64,000 nucleotides of DNA from Hyposmocoma kahamanoa (lineage: Eukaryota; Arthropoda; Insecta; Lepidoptera; Cosmopterigidae), in the NCBI RefSeq assembly GCF_003589595.1, contig NW_020653854.1:25619030-25683029 (forward strand), written 5' to 3'. Position 1 is the first letter of the stretch, and the number at the start of each line of letters is the position of its first letter. Of this stretch, positions 9,540 through 19,790 are shown one piece after another. The notes below the pieces were generated by a model. It was not told the DNA's origin, did no database searches, and saw nothing but the letters and a program-made list of their open reading frames with translations. Both the position numbers and the translations under genes were made by a program.

Positions 9540-9838
9540 AGCTTAACCTAAAGAAGTACAACAAACAAAGTTTTTTTTAATTTGATTTGATCTGAAAAAC
9601 GTAATATAAAATTCATTGACATATCGGTCTAATTCTAGAGCAATGGGACTTTGAGGATAATCGCGTTCCGGTTGTAATGAGCCGAGTAACTCGGCCGAGT
9701 ACTTGGCTCGGCAAATGTTAAACCGAGTAATATTCGGTACTCGGTTTAACATTTGCCGGAAGCTTAACCTTAAGAAGTACACAAAATTACAAAAACAAAG
9801 TTTTTTTTAATTTGATTCGATCTGAAAAACGTAGTAAA
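9540..9838. repeat. ~65-bp direct repeats flanking a CCGAGTA-rich palindrome
   Basis: The direct repeats are 9540-9602 and 9769-9838. Both contain AAGTTTTTTTTAATTTGATT, ATCTGAAAAACGTA and CTTAACCT-AAGAAGTAC. Between them lies a perfect 21-bp inverted repeat, arms 9709-9729 and 9738-9758. The heptamer CCGAGTA or its complement recurs several times at 9681-9745. Confidence 0.7.
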
Positions 9839-10439
9839 TTAGTTGTACGAATAGGCCATAAGTGTACAACAACGTAACGTGTGTAACAAACTTGAGGCGG
9901 CTGACGACTACCGGCACACGTGTCATCTAATAAACAAGATACACAGCGAAAGTGCTCTGGGCGATTAGTAAATTTAGAACCTACTCCGGCGCAAGTTTCC
10001 TGCACCCGTAAACGAAACGCCTACCCTACTTTTTTGTATTGCAAAATATACAGTGCTCCTTTTCCTAATCGAGATCTAAACCACAAACAAAAAAAAATCG
10101 CAAAGTGTAAAAATCAGAAGACGTTATGTCGCGAAACGATAGCATGCTTCGTTGATGATAAAATAATGGATTTCCGTTGTGCTAGGAGATGAAAGCGATG
10201 ATAATGCCCTAAGGTTTTAAGTGGTGAATGTCTTGGTTTGTAAAGGAAGTAGTGTATAACGTACAAGGTGGTGTATTGGTATGTATACGAGTTTTTAGTT
10301 CCGGGTGTATTTTTTCTTTTTACTTGGCTAGTAGCACTTGTCTTTATTTCGAAGAGAGACAACATTTTTTTTATTTTTTTTATTTAATTTCCTTAACAAT
10401 ATTCTTTGTGTTGGAAAAAAGAAAATACAATTACAATTA
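9839..10439. other. No supported gene
   Basis: Open frames on both strands here have low-complexity, lysine-rich or phenylalanine-rich translations and no family motif. I do not call them genes. Confidence 0.5.
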
Positions 10440-10973
10440 AAATCTAACATCATATCCAAATAACCAAACGAAAATAAATTAATATATTAACTAGTCATTA
10501 GTACAAAATAATTATAATAATACAATAACAATAACGATGTCAAATTAAATGTCATCGGCATGGTTCAATACAAATTAAATGCAAAATAATAACAATAATA
10601 CAATAATGTCAAATAATAATAATCAATAACAATGTCAAATTATGAATCCTTATCCTCGTTAAATACAATTTAATTTAATGTCACAACAAATTCATCAATA
10701 CAATAAAATGATTTTTCCAATAAGAAACGTTTCAAACGCTATTTGAAAGATACGTGATCTTGTACCATTTTAAGTTCACTAGGGAGACTATTATATATTT
10801 TTGTTGTTTGATATCTAGGGCTATGCTTTATAATATTTAACTTTGGAGCTATTACACCACGTCTATCCTTTCTCCTAGTAACAAGCCTGTCTGACTCGAT
10901 CTCCTTGTTAAATTCAGACGAATATTCAGTCACGCCTGTTAACAACTCCAAAATATAGGGACAAGGATTTTGA
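10440..10973 (-). mobile_element. Non-LTR retrotransposon C-terminus and A/T-rich 3' UTR
   Basis: On the minus strand, CPYILELLTGVTEYSSEFNK, RRKDRRGVIAPKLNIIKHSP and TTKIYNSLPSELKMVQDHVS are followed by the K-x-L-K-x-F-L-x-E-K-x-F-Y-C-I-D-E-F tail. The 3' side is rich in AATAATAACAATAATAC-type repeats (10480-10640). It is the same LINE type as at 7395-7653. A hAT-like element sits at the 5' edge of the recognisable part. Confidence 0.7.
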
Positions 10974-10981
10974 GGTATACG

Positions 10982-11354
10982 TAACGTGACCATACGTCTT
11001 TTAAGCTTTTAGTCCCGCTTTTAGGCTTCGTGTCCCGCTATACCCAAAATACTTAAAATTGTCACACTTTAACATAACATTACACACGTGACACATAAAT
11101 TAAAAAATCATGCCAATACTTACATTCATATTTAAGAACTAAACCTAACACATTAGAGCAAATTTGTTCACTCGTAAAATATATAAAGTCAGCCCACCAG
11201 ACTACACAAGATTAGACTTTTTTTTAATTTTCGATCGTTTATTTTTTAAATCCTATTTTATTATTTTGTAATCATTAAACATGTGTTTTATTTTTATAAA
11301 AATAATAAATTTACAGGCGTACCGCTTTAAAGGAAAAAAATGATGGTCACGTTG
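10982..11354. mobile_element. hAT-like MITE with 8-bp target duplication
   Basis: The left end is TAACGTGACCATACGTC. The reverse complement of the right end is CAACGTGACCATCATTTTT. The element is bracketed by GGTATACG at 10974-10981 and 11355-11362, an 8-bp direct repeat as made by hAT-type transposases. The interior contains two TCCCGC boxes and no ORF. A diverged relative, in the opposite orientation, is at 33835-34166. Confidence 0.75.
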
Positions 11355-11543
11355 GGTATACGGGTTTTGGGAATTGTCGATATTATAGACATAAGACGAT
11401 AACACAAACTAACGCATTTACAAGAACACAAAAATCGCCTTAAAAGTCACTGGATAAGAAGTTATTAGTCATTGTAGTTTAATATTCTTAACTATAAAGG
11501 TTACATTAAATACTTTTAGAATGGTTGCCCTATAAATACCTAG

Positions 11544-11640
11544 TGTAGCGATGCAATCGCGCGTTTGTAACGATCCAGTCACGCGCTTGCATCGCATTTG
11601 CATCGCTGCTTCAAATCGCGCGCGTGTAACCGCTCTTAGA
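11544..11640. repeat. CpG-rich block with short direct repeats
   Basis: CAATCGCGCGTTTGTAACG and CAAATCGCGCGCGTGTAACC repeat ~62 bp apart, with GCATCGCATTTGCATCGC between them. This is markedly GC/CpG-rich against the AT-rich surroundings. No gene was recognised. Confidence 0.5.
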
Positions 11641-11671
11641 CGTTTCTTAGGCGACATTGTTTACGGAAGGT

Positions 11672-11885
11672 GCCCAGAAGTGGGATGTACAAATGGGTTG
11701 CTACTGACTTCACACGTTTTTCGAGAGTGGTGAACCTTCTTCGAAATGCAGGTTTCATCTACTTCACCGAAAAGCTCACGGTAAATTTCAAATTTAATTT
11801 CGTACATTATTCCCGAGAAACTCAAAGGTGCGAGGCTGGGTTCGAACCCACGGCCTTTGCTTGGGAATCAAACCATTAGGCTAGA
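11672..11885 (-). mobile_element. tRNA-derived SINE (SINE2 family)
   Basis: On the minus strand the head runs AGCCTAATGGTTTGATTCC, with box B in GTGGGTTCGAACCCAGCC. It continues through GTGAGCTTTTCGGTGAAG, CGAAGAAGGTTCACCACTC and GTGTGAAGTC, and matches 47759-48030. The T-arm-like sequence is well preserved. Confidence 0.75.
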
Positions 11886-12292
11886 AGAATATCGGAATTG
11901 CAAGGATAATGATCATTTATAAATATATCAAATCACTTTGAGAGTTTCATAAAAAACATCTCACGAGTGTTTTAATGCCTAATCATGTACAGTTACATAC
12001 ACTGCTTTATCTACACACATATTATAAGCTCTCTGTGTTCTGGGGCCTACCATAACCTTTCCAAAAACAATCTCATTTCAATGTAAGCATAAAGTAAGCT
12101 TATTGTAATATTACTCATTTTCGTACCATGACAAACCTATCAACCAAGTAATGTATTATTGCTAAAGTGACTGCAAGAACGAATGATTTACCAATATTGT
12201 CTATTCCTTACTAAAAGTAGGAACGAAATAAAGCTATATGAACTGTATAATGCTATCTCTTTCTTTTTTGATGTTCCGAATCGTGTTATCGT
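11886..12292. other. No recognisable feature
   Basis: AT-rich unique-looking sequence, with no coding signal. Confidence 0.5.
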
Positions 12293-12670
12293 AGTATAAT
12301 GTTAAAGTACTTAATATTATTTACATTCAGAGAATTTTAACTGCCAAAAAAAGAAAAGTATGTAATAATGAAATCTATTAAAATTACGTTGTTTTCAATT
12401 ATTATTCCGCATTTTCATGAAGAAAAATAAATAAAACAAAGCCGAGTCTTGATAGTCACGTTGTGAAGTCGGAACCATAGTCTAGTGTCAACTGTTAGTT
12501 TCGCCAAGGAGCATATAGATGGCGCCGTCATAATTTTACGAAATAAACATCGCGTATTTTTATTTTACGAGAAATTATTTCCTTTGTGCTATTAAATAAA
12601 AAAATAAACAAAATATTGAAGAGATGTAGTAAATAAATAAGTTCAACTTAACTTTTAATCATTACAAATC
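12293..12670. repeat. RepD, copy 2
   Basis: Same orientation and block order as 1265-1680. It differs by an insertion-like segment containing CATATAGATGGCGCC before the GTCATAATTTTACG block, and it lacks the splice-donor-like GGTAAGT of copy 1. Confidence 0.55.
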
Positions 12671-12849
12671 AATATTAAGACAGTAAAACTGAAAATAATA
12701 TTGTTTCAATTGCACCAATAGTTACACGCTATTTTAAGATTGCGAAATTTGACATAAGAGCAATATTACTTTAAAGTCAAAGACGCGTCATAGTACGAAC
12801 TGAGTGAAAGCTGCCAATAAAACATCATAGTTTTAACATTACAAATAAG

Positions 12850-13135
12850 AAATGAAACTATTTTTCCGGATATACATCGCGTATATTTGTTTTTTCAAAC
12901 AAACCGACGTTTCGGGCCCTTTACAGGTCCCATGGTCACGGTTGACTGAGGTGGTACAGTCTTCAACCAGTTATGTCTAATATTGATGCAAACCACCCTA
13001 TTTTTTCACTATGGTTACAATAGTTATTAATTAAATACCTTATTTTTAATTTTACTTATTTACTTATTTTATTTTTAATTTTAAAAATAGTTTCATTTCC
13101 TATGTGTAACAATCGCGAAAACCTAAGAACTCGTT
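12850..13135 (+). mobile_element. RepG copy bracketed by a 12-bp direct repeat
   Basis: ATTACAAATAAG occurs at 12838-12849 and again at 13136-13147, immediately outside this segment. Both ends carry inverted copies of AAATGAAACTATTTTT. The core contains TTTCGGGCCCTTTACAGGTC and ACTGAGGTGGTACAGTC. The layout suggests an inserted unit with a long target duplication. The class is unknown. Confidence 0.6.
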
Positions 13136-13649
13136 ATTACAAATAAGCTTACTTTAAGTGCGTCATGGTACGAAAGGTCAATGTAAGGTCAAAGTAATAT
13201 TGTTTTAAGAGGTTGTGGTAGGCCCCCTGGAACCGCACGTTACGACTGGCGAAATGGCGGCAAATAAAAACTTTCTCACGCATGTCCCACAACCGTAGTT
13301 ATTATTTTGAATTAATAGTCAAACTAGAAACGGTCCCAACTATCATATCATTCGATATCAAGTAACGTGTGAAATTGACAAAATTATTTGCTATTGACAT
13401 TTAATTTCGAATAAAACTTCATCTCGACTGATATTAGAATTGAGGTCAAATCAAATTGTTTTGTTTTTCTGAGATGTTCGAAATTTGAATGTAATGAAGC
13501 AATAATAACATTTTCACAGATAAGAAATTTGTTTGAACAAAACAGTTTACCTTTATGCTGGTCGTAGTTTACGGTTTTTGAACACTTTATAGAGTTTACC
13601 ATATGTGTGTAGATAAAAGTGTTTACATACATACAAACAAACATTTCAC

Positions 13650-13790
13650 ACTTCTTGCAAGGGTTGAAAACCTTCTTCAACATGTGGGTTTCATCACTGC
13701 GTTGTCTTTTAAAGAAAGGTATTGCTATGAAATTTCCACGATTAGAAATTCATAAGTATATTACTACGCCACAGGGATTCGAATAAAGTA
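13650..13790 (-). mobile_element. SINE2 fragment
   Basis: Contains the inverted family landmarks GTTGAAAACCTTCTTC, GTGGGTTTCATCA and GGGATTCGAATAAAG. It is degenerate. Confidence 0.45.
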
Positions 13791-14179
13791 GCAATTAACT
13801 AATATAATAACCTTAGAATAATAACGCATAGAATGATAGTTTCATATCAAACGAACTGTCACAAGTGAGGCAAAAATCAAATTCATGTAGGCTAGTTTTA
13901 GTAGTAGGTTAATTTTCGGTGTTAGTGAATATTTATATAAAAATACAAGTTGAAACGCGTTACTTCCTTGTGGAATGTGATGTTAGTATCTATTTTATGT
14001 TTGTCTGACGTATTTTTACACTCGTTTACCGCACATTTCGTCATTTTTAGCTAAAATTCTTAATGTGTTCGCGGTGCAAGTTGACCTTGAGCACTGAAGG
14101 CCCGCCCACTCGTGTAGGCCCTTTTGGCACGCTTCAATTTGCCTCACTTAGCGTGTGCGGACTAGGTTTCTATGATAAT
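13791..14179. other. No recognisable feature
   Basis: 14060-14160 is more GC-rich than average (GGCCCGCCCACTCGTGTAGG) but has no family motif. The rest is AT-rich. Confidence 0.45.
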
Positions 14180-14380
14180 AACGGTTACCATGCCGGATTG
14201 CCATGCAGAGGGCCTGGGTTCGATGCCCAGACTGGGAGAAATATGTGTATGGCCTACATTTATTTCTCTCGTGAGTTTAGGTGTAATTTGTGGTTGTCCA
14301 TGTGTGTGTCCATGGCACCCGCGACACAGGGTTTCCCTAGTGTGGGGCTATGTTGAGTGTGTGCGTTATTATTATTATTA
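14180..14380 (+). mobile_element. tRNA-derived SINE (SINE1, Metulj-like)
   Basis: It begins within box A (ACGGTTACCATGCCGG), has box B GGGTTCGATGCCC, and then the body GTATGGCCTACATTTATTTC, CTCGTGAGTTTAGGTG, CCATGGCACCCGCGACACAG and GGTTTCCCTAGTG. It ends GTGTGCG plus a TTA-repeat tail. Six other copies lie at 18734, 30203, 40808, 45346, 50137 and 53165. The first ~12 bases of the head are lost here. Confidence 0.85.
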
Positions 14381-14979
14381 ATTGGGATGCAATTCTCTCA
14401 CTGGGTTACCATCGCATTTGATAGTATTACGTGTAATATGTAAGACTGGACATTACTAAATAACAAGATATTAGATGATAAGACAGACAAGCTGGGTGAT
14501 TGGACGAGGAAGCGATATTAATGGAAACCAATATGCAGGTCCATAGGAGGCTTCTTAAAATACTTGTCGAAAAGCAAGACAAGCGCAGCGAGATGATCTT
14601 TAGCGCTATAACCCCCACTTTGATGTCGTTGCTGTCGCTTCTGCTAAAGGCCTCGTGTTTAGTATGTAAATCACTTATTACTTTCGAATGTCACGGTGAC
14701 TCACAACATCCCACTTAGAAATGTGAGAAAAAAGAAATACAGGGAACAAAGAGAGAACACTTTGTGAAACATAAATGCAGTACTAATAGAAACTCATACG
14801 AAACAATCTTATGACGAATGCATGCTTAAACTTTAGTACTATACAAACCCGCTAGATGGCATTAGCTCTGAAATAAAACGCGCTATCAAAGTGTTCACTG
14901 CGGAAACGTAAGTAGATTGAGTGTTGTTGGTAGTGTTAGGACATAGGCCTCTTCTAAAAGAGAATTTTTCTAAACACAT
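14381..14979. other. No supported gene
   Basis: Overlapping short frames on both strands at 14427-14718 show no family motif and no splice context that I trust. Confidence 0.45.
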
Positions 14980-15400
14980 CGACGCGGCAACAATGTTGCG
15001 GTACGATGTGTCGATTCGACAATAATTTTCTATCATTTAGTACGCTGTGTATAAGATTCCGGTTGATATTCAAAATTAGCCATTGATGAGGTTTATAAGT
15101 ACAGTGTACAAACAAAAACTTTATACTAACGGTCAGTATTATACAGGAGAAAAATCCGTGGTAGCGACCCATTTAACACTTGCAGGTATTCTCGATCTAA
15201 GATGTTTAAAATAAATATTGTAAAAGATAAATGTGTACAAAAGTTTATTTAGAAAGAGCAACCCCTAGAGATTCTTGCTAATTTTTCTCAGTGAAATCTG
15301 CCTTACGAATGAGCAATAGAGTTCAATCAATGCGATGTTTTCAAGTGTAATTTGCTTACCTATGAAATAAAGATTATTTAAGTTTGAATTTGTATGGAAT
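14980..15400 (+). repeat. RepH, LINE 3'-UTR-like repeat, copy 2
   Basis: Shares ordered blocks with 2780-3175: GTTGATATTCAAAAT, AAAGAGCAACCCC, and a final AAATAAAGATTATTTAAGTT. It also retains TTTTTCTCAGTGAAATCTGC, characteristic of lepidopteran LINE 3' regions. The AATAAA near the end is the expected polyadenylation signal of the element. Confidence 0.55.
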
Positions 15401-15660
15401 TCTCCTTACGTTTAGTTGTTAGACCTATCTCGCATTTATTTCCTCTACGTAAAGTCTATAATATTTGTTACGCTTTTTGCCTCTACCATAACACTGCTAG
15501 CATCTGTGTTTCCTGCAAACTATAATTTGAGGTCATTCAAGTCTGCAGTGAATAGGCATCTTTTTGACAAACGCCTACCAACGTCGGTCACGTCGTTCCT
15601 TAACATCGGGGTCAGATTGTGGCCAAATATACGTTATTTTTGACGCAAAAAAGTAGAGTG
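15400..15660 (+). mobile_element. Non-LTR retrotransposon C-terminal fragment
   Basis: The plus strand encodes FPANYNLRSFKSAVNRHLFD, matching the F-P-x-x-Y-N-L-x-x-F-K-x-x-V-N-R-H-L tail of CR1/jockey LINEs (compare 17280-17340). Upstream residues are not recognisable, so only ~30 codons of homology are secure. Confidence 0.55.
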
Positions 15661-15665
15661 GGAAA

Positions 15666-16440
15666 CAGTGTTGCCAGGGCCCTTGAGACAAATATTACGT
15701 TTGATTATTTATTACATTTTCGTTGCAAAAGTTACAATTTCCTTTTTTTTAACCAAAATATAATCTACGTACATATTAACGATATGTGACAATTTTTATT
15801 ATATTTAAGTATTCTAGTATATTATTTAATATTTCAAGATACCACACGTTCATGACAATATTCTAAAATATGCGAATAAGAAAAATTGCCACAGAAATGA
15901 GGTAAAAAACCTGGAAATGACTCATGAATTTATATATGTCTAAATCTTAAAAACAAACGAAAACTTGAGCGTACGCTCAAGAAAAATAAGACTTTAACCA
16001 ATAATTGGTTGATTTCATTACGTTAGCGCCATCTGAGTTACTTGATTGCCTAATTTCGGTACCTCCAATGAACATTACGCCAACTTAATTTTTGGACCTG
16101 TCTTGTTTTTATTTTCTTTTCAAAAGATTCGTTTCTTTGTTAATAAACAAAGAAACGAATCTTTGTCGAGAAATATCTCGAATTTTGTTTTTTGTGTCTT
16201 TTTTTCACAAAATTCGGGAAGCATAATATTAAATATGGGTATTTACAAAAGTAACACAAAATGACCAAAAAATATAGTCAGTGTAGTGTTTATTGGCGGT
16301 AAATTCACAATGTACAATAACAAATTTACTTTAATTAAAAAAATCTCAACTATCGTTAAGAAAATTGCATTAAAACGAAACTTACTTACATATTTTAGGC
16401 GAGAGAGGATCTCGTTGTCGAAAGTTTTTATTGGCATTTT
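15666..16440. repeat. RepE, copy 1, interrupted
   Basis: It begins CAGTGTTGCCAGGGC and shares ordered blocks with 37827-38225: ACGCTCAAGAAAAAT, GAGTTACTTGATTGCCTAAT and TTACTTACATATT. The middle is longer here and contains foldback sequence at 16123-16215. The right TIR of the other copy is not found. Confidence 0.5.
16123..16164. repeat. Perfect 19-bp-arm hairpin
   Basis: The arm AAAGATTCGTTTCTTTGTT and its exact complement are separated by AATA. A second foldback (CGAATTTTG...CAAAATTCG) follows at about 16178-16214. Confidence 0.75.
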
Positions 16441-16495
16441 CGAGACTCGAGACTGAGGTTTTCAGTCTCGGGAATATCGGGACTTTTGATATTAA
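16434..16495. repeat. Small repeat shared with 25122-25175
   Basis: ATTTTCGAGACTCGAGACTG and CGGGAATATCGGGACTTT correspond to TTTTCGAGAGTCGAGACTGA and GAGAATATCGATACTTTC at 25.1 kb. Confidence 0.5.
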
Positions 16496-16569
16496 AGACA
16501 CTAAAGGGCCATTCACTTCAGACGTTCATTCAGTGACGGGTGGGACATTTTGACTCCTTTTTTCCCAAA

Positions 16570-16629
16570 AGCCAAAATCTTCCGCGGAATGCGTGAGTGT
16601 GCGCGAGAATTCCGCGGAAGATTTTGGCT
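16570..16629. repeat. Perfect 21-bp-arm hairpin, CpG-rich
   Basis: Arms 16570-16590 and 16609-16629 are exact complements with CCAAAATCTTCCGCGGAAT at their core. The 18-bp loop is GCGTGAGTGTGCGCGAGA. Each arm itself contains the palindrome TTCCGCGGAA. Confidence 0.8.
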
Positions 16630-16734
16630 CGTATCTAGTTTGGACGTTACACAACTGACCATAAAGTTCATTATGCTATGTTATAAAAATTCGCTTCCAC
16701 TCCGTTCTGTCTCCATATGAATAGAGCCTTAAAC

Positions 16735-16805
16735 ACGTTGGTTTGTTTGAAAAAAACAAAAATATGCGATTCAGATCCAAAAAATCGTGTCATTTGCTAT
16801 TTTAA
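16735..16805. repeat. RepG fragment
   Basis: GTTTGTTTGAAAAAAACAAA, then ATATGCGATTCAGATCC and a TCATTTGCTAT end, as in other RepG copies. Confidence 0.45.
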
Positions 16806-16869
16806 TTTCTTGAAACTCTCATTGTTAAACTTGTCTCTCAAAGAGATAGATTGCAAATTTCCCTCACAG

Positions 16870-17410
16870 CATCAAAAATGCAGCCAAGTAGCTTGGCGTT
16901 ACTTCACACCGGGACAGTTGCTTCAGCTGTACCAAGCACAAGTCCGGTCGTGTATGTGTGTAACTGGTCACCTTGGATTCAATTGACAAGCGTGTCAAGA
17001 GGCTTATAGGTGACACGGAATTAGTAGAGGCGAAGCTGCAGAGCCTTGAACGCCGCCGTAAAGTTGCCTGCTTATCGGTACCCCACAGGATATATCACGG
17101 AGTGTGCGATGGAATTTCATAATTTGATTCCGCCTTCCCCTTTCCATCATCGGGGGACCAGACGGGGGCTAGGGGTTCCACCTCTATGTTGTGGATATTC
17201 CCAGAGTTCGCACGAAGCGTTTTGCTTCCACATTTACATGGCGAGCGGGTAGAGAGTGGAATTACCTACCTGTGGACGTGTTCCCCGAACGCTATAACTT
17301 GGACCTATTCAAGGCAAGAGTGAATAGGCATTAGGTGTGCATGCTACATCGTCGCCCTCATCATCACTTTCCATCAGGTGATTTGGAGGTCAAATGTGCA
17401 CTTATTTTTT
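16870..17410 (+). mobile_element. CR1/jockey-like LINE, reverse transcriptase C-terminus and 3' UTR
   Basis: Across several frameshifts the plus strand keeps the LINE order: LLQLYQAQVRSCM, then [92 protein letters not shown] and KARVNRH. The 3' UTR (CCATCAGGTGATTTGGAGGT, then TGTGCACTTATTTTTT) matches the second copy at 48853-49190. It is a truncated, inactive copy. Confidence 0.8.
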
Positions 17411-18019
17411 ATAAAAAAGCACGTTTCTGCAGGACATAAATTCTATCAAAATAAGATATTATACCCAAATCAAAATGTCGCATGTTTTCATTAAGAGTTT
17501 CTCAAGATTCACCATAAGGGGAACAATTTAGGCTATCACTTAAAATAAAAACCACGTGGCGGAAGCCGCGTTATCAGACGATGTGTCCTTGACATTATGT
17601 TATCTGGCAATGCCATGATGCTACAATAAACAGCACAAGTTAAAAACTGTGTTTTACAAAACATGTGCTCTGAGTTGTACTGCCCACGACTCTATATAGA
17701 ATTCGTATCGCCAAGAGATTAGATTTCATTTATCGTAATTAGTTTACTTATTACATTACATAACATTTAAATTGAATTTTATTAACGGAAAATTATTATT
17801 ATTAATGAAGTAAATAAATAATTACGCATTAAATTAATTTTAATTGAATTTACGTTACAAATAATAAACAGGATTATAATTAATATCTTTACATTTTAAA
17901 AATGGAGTGTTCGCATGAAAAGGAGCGCTTAAAAAGTAGTAATATAAAATAAAATGATTATCTTTAATAATGCCAGACAACGACACCAATAATCAGCTCT
18001 GAAGGTAGGGTTAATTTAC
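17411..18019. other. No recognisable feature
   Basis: AT-rich, especially 17750-17900. No ORF or repeat match is seen. Confidence 0.5.
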
Positions 18020-18303
18020 AACCGAGTTCAAAAAAGGAGGTCTTATTTCGACTGTATGTTTGTTTTGTATATACATATGTTATGCGATAACTTTTGTGAA
18101 CATTTTTGAACCGATTTTGAGATTCTTTTTTGTTGGAAAGAGGGTACCTCAGCAGTGGTCCCATTTCAATTTGAAGAAAATATTCCACCGCTAAGGGTGG
18201 CGAACTAGAGGATGAATCCGGTTTCGCGCACATTCTGGTAACCGATTTCAATAAAAGTTGGCGAATAGATGCAATTCCACGCACTTTTGAGGTCGGTTTT
18301 TTA
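18020..18303 (+). mobile_element. RepI TIR element
   Basis: Ends AACCGAGTTCAAAAAAGGAG and TTTTGAGGTCGGTTTT. The interior AGGGTACCTCAGCAGTGGTC, GAAAATATTCCACCGCTAAG and GGTAACCGATTTCAATAAAA match the 30.4-kb copy. This is one of the fullest copies. Confidence 0.65.
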
Positions 18304-18568
18304 AGTTTCGTATTTATTTCTTATTAGTGTACAACTTATATATCACGTAGGTATTAGATTAACATATTTTAGTGCACCCTGTGTTCATTACTTTTCGGAA
18401 GTTTATCCTGTCATCTGCTGCCGTTTATGTTTTCTTTGTAATTATAGTAGGTCGATGACCTTGGATGCTGAAGTTTTTAAAGTTGGTTCAGGACTGGGTG
18501 TTCTGGATAACGTCTGAATGTTGGTTTGGTAATAAAATAAATTGGTAGTAAAAAAATCTACGTGCTTC

Positions 18569-18718
18569 CCACTACAATAATGTAACAATGTTCCAAACAA
18601 CCACGTCAATTACTTGGTCTGAAACTAAATTTATTAATTTCATAGCACAGGGAATTTTCTAGTTTCAGACCAAGTAATTGACGTGGTTGTTTGGAACATT
18701 GTTACATTATTGTAGTGG
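18569..18718. repeat. Perfect 58-bp inverted repeat with 34-bp loop
   Basis: The arms are 18569-18626 and 18661-18718, identical over 58 bp when inverted. They contain TAATGTAACAATGTTCCAAA and TTACTTGGTCTGAAACT. An imperfect extension of the stem continues outward for about 20 bp, with AAAAATCTACGTGCTTCC facing a similar inverted sequence. The right flank runs directly into the A-rich tail of a SINE1 copy. Perfect identity implies a recent origin or constraint. Confidence 0.9.
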
Positions 18719-18733
18719 TAAGCAAGTAGAATT

Positions 18734-18940
18734 CTTTTTTTTAACGCAACACACTCATACCCCGCACTAAGGAAACCCTGTGTCGCGGGTGTTATGGACA
18801 CACACATAGATAACCACAAATGACACCCAAACTCGCGAGAGAAATAAATGTAGGCCATACACATACTTCTCCCGGCCTGGGAATCGAACCCAGGACCTCT
18901 GCGTGGCAGTCCGGCATGGTAACCGTTCGGCCACGGAGGC
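18734..18940 (-). mobile_element. tRNA-derived SINE (SINE1, Metulj-like), nearly full length
   Basis: On the minus strand: head GCCTCCGTGGCCGAACGG, box B TGGGTTCGATTCCCAGGCC, and the full body to GTGTGTTGCG with an A-rich tail (T run at 18735-18742). Both pol III boxes fit the consensus well. Confidence 0.9.
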
Positions 18941-19079
18941 AGTTAATTGATTCCACGATTATGTGGTAGAGAAGAATTGTCAGTTTAATTTATCAACTCG
19001 TATTTATTCCTACGCGCAATAAAGTGTCCGATTCCATATTTGTTATATTGATTTAGATATAATTTCGTGCCTGTAATTT

Positions 19080-19170
19080 AACCAGCAACCCCTTAGCCTT
19101 TATGAACGCAGTAATGCTCAAATTACTGCTCGGGGGTAGAAATAGGAAAGATGGCCTAACCCTTCGTTAT
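19080..19170 (-). repeat. RepA fragment
   Basis: Retains AACGCAGTAATGCTCAAATT, ACTGCT and the GGCAGAAATAGGTAAGGTGG-like block. It is a 5'-side fragment of the family (strand given with the A-rich tail as 3'). Confidence 0.5.
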
Positions 19171-19689
19171 GGCATGCCACGAATACGCAAACTTGCGGAA
19201 TTCCTCGATGTTCCACGAGTTGTCAATGAGGGCTGAGAAATACCCGAGTCCGGGCACTCACGGGCAATGAATTAGTTGAATTATAAGATCAGGATTCTGA
19301 TATTAATAATATTGTTTTATAGACAATTTAATATTACTCTATGTGCGTATATTCACGCATTGGAATTACCAGATCGTCACTTTGCACGATCTTGATAAAC
19401 TTCTCTTGCTGCACGTACATTCATCTATCTCCTCATAAAAAGCAGACCAAATAGGGAAAGGTACGTTGAAGTGGTTTTAGGTACATTGAAGGGATGAATG
19501 ACGGTAGAGTAAACCCAGTCACACGAGGCGAAAGTTACCACGCCTGTGTACATTAATGGCGAATCTGGGTTCTATTTACAAGGCAACAACATTTAAATTC
19601 CCAAATTCCACCAAATTTAAGGCAGTCTCGCCCGCGTGGCTGGAACGCTCAATTAAGTTAAAACGTAAAAGCTAAACAAATAGAGCGTA
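19171..19689. other. No recognisable feature
   Basis: Mixed composition, with no repeat match found. 19480-19690 becomes more GC-rich toward the block that follows. Confidence 0.45.
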
Positions 19690-19790
19690 TTTTGCTATGA
19701 CAGACGCACGCGGTCGCTGCGCGGTGGCAACGCGGACTCCGCTCTTCAACTGCGCGGCGGCCGCTCGGGGTGAGCGCCATGAAATTCGTT
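19690..19790. other. CpG-rich island in AT-rich DNA
   Basis: The block contains GACGCACGCGGTCGCTGCGC and CTGCGCGGCGGCCGCTCGGG, with many CpG dinucleotides. A possible splice donor CGGG|GTGAGC lies at its right side. It could be a non-coding first exon or promoter, or part of a GC-rich repeat. The short plus-strand frame starting at 19697 has no recognisable motif, so I do not call a CDS. Confidence 0.3.

Noticed and set aside
13384..13683. 99-codon minus-strand frame
   Set aside because: It starts inside a SINE2 fragment and runs into AT-rich sequence with no motif.
18880..18940. Possible functional tRNA gene at other SINE1 heads
   Set aside because: Box A and box B match, but the sequence continues into a repeated SINE body shared by seven copies and has no acceptor stem.
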